Source: Erpobdella octoculata (taxonomy: Eukaryota; Annelida; Clitellata; Hirudinida; Erpobdellidae). From it: 64,000 bases of DNA. The notes beneath the pieces are model-generated. The model saw only the letters and a list, made by a program, of their open reading frames with translations. It did no database searches and was not told the origin of the DNA. The stretch spans positions 41,298,134 through 41,362,133 of the forward strand of contig OZ022238.1 of assembly GCA_963978895.1 (NCBI GenBank). The letters are read 5' to 3'. Numbering within the stretch: position 1 is the first letter of the stretch; the number at the start of each line of letters is the position of its first letter. Positions 60,520 to 64,000 of this stretch are shown here, one piece after another. The translations under genes were made by a program, and so were the position numbers.

Positions 60520-60765
60520 TCACCATCAAGAAAAAAGCTTCTGTTTTTGGTTCTTCAGCTACGCTGGACAATTGATTAGCATGTATACAATAACACAAAA
60601 ATTCAATTTGCGGTTTCTTAAAGCTCAGAGAATCCAGAAGAAATTGTGAAGCAGATATTAAAAAAAAATTACAGGCAACACAATAGAGTATTATTTCAAT
60701 CTACTGGTTACGTGCGGTTACGTTGAGTGTTAAAGGCATAAAAAAAACACAGCCATACATATCTT

Positions 60766-61240
60766 CAAGTGGATACATCCACAATGCACACATTCTATAA
60801 AGTGGATACATGCACACATTCCATCAAGTGAACACATGCACACATTTCATCAAGTGGATACATACACACATTAAATAAAGTGGATACATATACACATTCC
60901 ATCGAGTGGACACATGCACACATTCCATAAAAAGGATACATACACACATTCCATCAAATGAATACATACACACATTCCATCAAGTGGATACATGCACACA
61001 TTTGATCAAGTGGATACATACACACATTCCATCGAGTGGATACATGCATGTTGAAATTCAAGTGAATACATAATACATACCTTCACATAGATACCTGTAA
61101 ATACATGTATATATACCTTTAAATGGATACATGTATATATACCTTTAAATGGATACATGCTTATACACCTTCATGTGGATACATACACACACATCTTCGA
61201 TTGGGTACATGAATATCTAGCTTCAAGTGGATACATGTTA
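60766..61240. repeat. Minisatellites of 27-29 bp
   Basis: First block (to about 61060): units like CACACATTCCATCAAGTGGA then TACATG. Second block: TATACCTTTAAATGGATACA then TG. Both share the GTGGATACAT core, so they probably share an origin. Confidence 0.85.
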
Positions 61241-61337
61241 CATGAAATTTTCTTCCTACTTGATGGTTTTTCATTTTAATCGGATTAAAGCTTTCACACC
61301 AATATGAAACTCGGTTATAATGGCGATGGTCTTAGCA

Positions 61338-61680
61338 GTTGCGGTGATGATGATGGTGGTGATGTAGTTGATGATGATGATGAGTATGGTGATGTTGACG
61401 ACGCCGATGTAGACGACAACGACGATGAAAATTATAAAAGTGGAGAAAAAAAATATAAATTATAACCAGCAACATTTCCAAATAAAATCCATCACTATTA
61501 TCATCATCACTACCATCATTGTCATAACCACCATCATCATCATTACCATCATCATCATAACCATCATCATCATCACCACCATCATCATCACCACCTTCAC
61601 TACCATCATCATCACCACCATCATCCTAATCGCCATCGTCATCCTTATCACGACCATCATCATCCCATAATCGTCATGAT
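61338..61680. repeat. GAT/CAT trinucleotide repeats
   Basis: A GATGATGGT-type run followed by ATCATCACC-type runs, partly inverted relative to each other. Open frames across it are artefacts. Confidence 0.9.
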
Positions 61681-61940
61681 ACACCATCAGAAAAAATTCC
61701 AACAGCCCACAAAACTCACTCTCAATGTGGATTTATATGGGCAATTCTACATAAAGACTTTTATTTCACAGAAAAACTGAACATTGCAGGATGACTTAAC
61801 ACATCTGCTTACATTAACGCCGAAGACCACCCGTGGATTTTATAATAAAGAAATGTGTCGGAATTATTCACTCATCAGGTGAAACATTATTTCTTAATTT
61901 TTAAATTAATAAATTACCGACAAAATGAACAGTACATGTT

Positions 61941-62044
<104 letters not shown>

Positions 62045-62699
62045 TATCTATATACAAATTATATTATATATTGTCGTCCTTTATATGTCAAACAAATCAC
62101 TTAATTTTTGTAAGCTGGGATTCCAGTCAGTTCTTTTTAGTTTTCATTCTTTAAACTGAAAAATGTTTTCACTGACTGAAAAAGACTAAAAACATAAAGT
62201 AAGGACATATCTGGCTGAGAAAAAACAGAGGACAAACTTGTAACAAAGTTGGAGGATCTCTTTGACATTGCTCATGATAATGTCCTACCCAACAAAAGAA
62301 GAATTTCTTTGGTTTTGAGAAACAAAAACAACGTCCAGAGGATCAGTTGATGACTAGGACAAAGTTCAGTTACTTGTAAACCAGCAAGCTCAGAAAGGTA
62401 GAAAAACAAACGCAAATATAAGAAAACAAACACAAGGGAAGATTGAAGCCGCATCAAATTATTCTTAAGTCAGATTCATCAACAGCATTAAACATAATCC
62501 ATTAATATAAACATTAAACGCAGTTACATCGAAAAACAGTCGTACGAAAGTTTACTTTGCTAAAGTTATATAAACTGAGTTTTCTATTTTTGGAGTTTTT
62601 GTTGGTGTGACAGCTGTGTTGAAATATCCATGTCCATAACGTCGGAAGTTCTCCAGGAGTTTTGAAACAAACAAATTAAAATCTGATAAAGATCACAGA

Positions 62700-63960
62700 G
62701 ACACTTACACTGGGTTTCCAGACCATGCTAGGTCGAGTCACAGAAACCATAACTGAATTTATGGATCGGACAATTATATGTCTATCTGCGCAAGTTTATT
62801 CTCTTCTCTGGAGTCCAAATTTGATGGTTTTGACCGACTGTCTAAAACTATCAACGACTCTATCGGAGAGTCAATTAAAGTCGTGAACTAAGTTAATACG
62901 TTTCAGTCGAGGTTCGAAAAGATTAGCTCAGTACAAGTTCAAAATAAATCCCATATTCGAGCCGCTCTAACGACATCATTCTCGGATATGGACAGAGAGC
63001 GTTAGGAAAAAACTGAGAAAATGACATGATCATTTCTGGCATGCTACTTTACCCAAAACTGTTCAGCTTTTTTGAAAACAATCTTGCAATCAAACCAACA
63101 ATTGTCAAGTTTCGATGCCTGGGAAATGATTTGGAAAATACATTCTCCAACCCAGAGACTGTTAAAGACTTGATTTAATCGTCTAGACTACTGCGTTCTT
63201 CTACTGATCCATTGATACGTAAAGTCTATCTAAATAAAGACTTGACCCGTTTGGAGTCTGAGGATGCCTATCAGAGACGCTGTCAAAAAAGAAATAGTCT
63301 TATGGGAACACTGTCGTCTTTTCGTAAATAATACTTTTCGGACCAAGACTGCTCTGGACCCATAAATCCTAGCAAAGTCAGAAGCATTAATAATCAAATA
63401 GAAGATATACTTTTGTTTATAGATACTTACAAACCGAATGTTTTTGTTTGATCGAGACTTGGCTTTTGACGGAATATCCGAGTTCGATGTATTTGCTTAG
63501 TGATTATGTTGCTATTTGTTGGGATAAAAAAAACTAAAAGAGGCGGAGTAGCACTTGTCTTCAAAAAGACTTTGAGTTTCAAAATTTTTCCTCTTCTACC
63601 TGCACTGAACAACATTAAGATATGCTGTGCAGACATCAAAATAAACAAGGTTACTCAAGAATTATAGCTTACTATAGATCAGGGAGATACCATAACGATG
63701 CACTCTAGTATGTTAAAGATAGCATTCGATATCTACAGCAATTATGCAATATGTAGGATGGGGAACTTCAATCTCCCGGAGATTGATTGGCATCTTTATA
63801 CAGCACCAAACAACAACACAATTAATCTTTATAGAAGAAACAGTTGTAAAATCAAGTTGTTCTAATAGAGTAAAAATAATACCTAAACAATTAATACTCG
63901 TAACTTTATAATTTGTATTGGTATTTTTGATGTACTCCGGATAACCAGATTTCACCGGTT
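62700..63960 (+). pseudogene. LINE 5' half: ORF1 and start of endonuclease, broken
   Basis: Pieces in three frames read in order. An ORF1-like coiled coil comes first (SLESKFDGFDRLSKTINDS, SRFEKISSVQVQNKSH). Next is the ORF1 end (SSTDPLIRKVYLNKDLTRLE then SEDAYQRRCQ). Last come AP-endonuclease motifs (KRGGVALVFKKTLSFKIF, GNFNLPEIDWHLY), as in CR1/L2-like LINEs. Several stops and frameshifts. No RT follows before the window ends. Confidence 0.7.
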
Positions 63961-64000
63961 TCTAACAGAAATTTGTTCTTTCGTAGGCCATCTACGAATA

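Overview
This is a eukaryotic, intron-rich, AT-rich window crowded with transposons. The genes point to an annelid (a polychaete-type worm). Two genes encode linker chains of the giant extracellular haemoglobin (signal peptide, coiled coil, LDL-receptor class A module, C-terminal linker domain). A third encodes a secreted extracellular globin chain. All three lie on the minus strand within about 25 kb. No bacterial or organellar signal was seen.

Layout. Positions 1-3110 hold the 5' part of a minus-strand Ty3/Gypsy-type LTR retrotransposon. Its single open frame reads Gag zinc knuckles, protease, then integrase, with no reverse transcriptase in between, and runs off the window. Positions 3.1-9.8 kb hold only non-autonomous elements (Helitron-like and hAT-like, several with perfect target duplications) and simple repeats. 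Positions 9.86-23.96 kb (+) carry the 3' half of a cGMP-dependent protein kinase gene: the end of a cyclic-nucleotide-binding domain, then the whole kinase domain and C-tail over seven further exons. Its 9.3-kb intron holds a short LTR element next to a Penelope-like element that has a candidate hammerhead ribozyme.

Positions 24.9-26.0 kb (-) are linker gene 1 and 35.7-37.4 kb (-) are linker gene 2; their intron phases are identical. Between them lie a broken transposase-like gene, hAT C-terminal fragments, a 231-bp tandem duplication and a nested palindromic element. Positions 38-48 kb hold a 570-bp tetranucleotide array, Helitrons, a MULE remnant with a 9-bp target duplication, an internally deleted hAT, a LINE remnant and a stray linker-exon fragment at 40.55 kb. 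Positions 49.2-50.25 kb (-) are the globin gene, with a 5'-UTR intron. Positions 53.8-54.5 kb (-) hold two phase-compatible exons of a cysteine-rich, GDNF/GAS1-like protein. The rest is repeats, ending in the 5' half of a LINE at 62.7-64 kb.

How the genes work together: extracellular globins form the oxygen-binding dodecamers and linkers scaffold them into the hexagonal-bilayer haemoglobin, so the three minus-strand genes plausibly serve one complex. PKG is an unrelated neighbour. Exon boundaries were read by eye from splice consensus, phase continuity and family similarity. The most unusual items are the RT-less Gag-protease-integrase frame, the Penelope element with identical 97-bp inverted ends plus hammerhead-like motif, the linker-globin proximity, and the compensating frame anomaly in the kinase gene.
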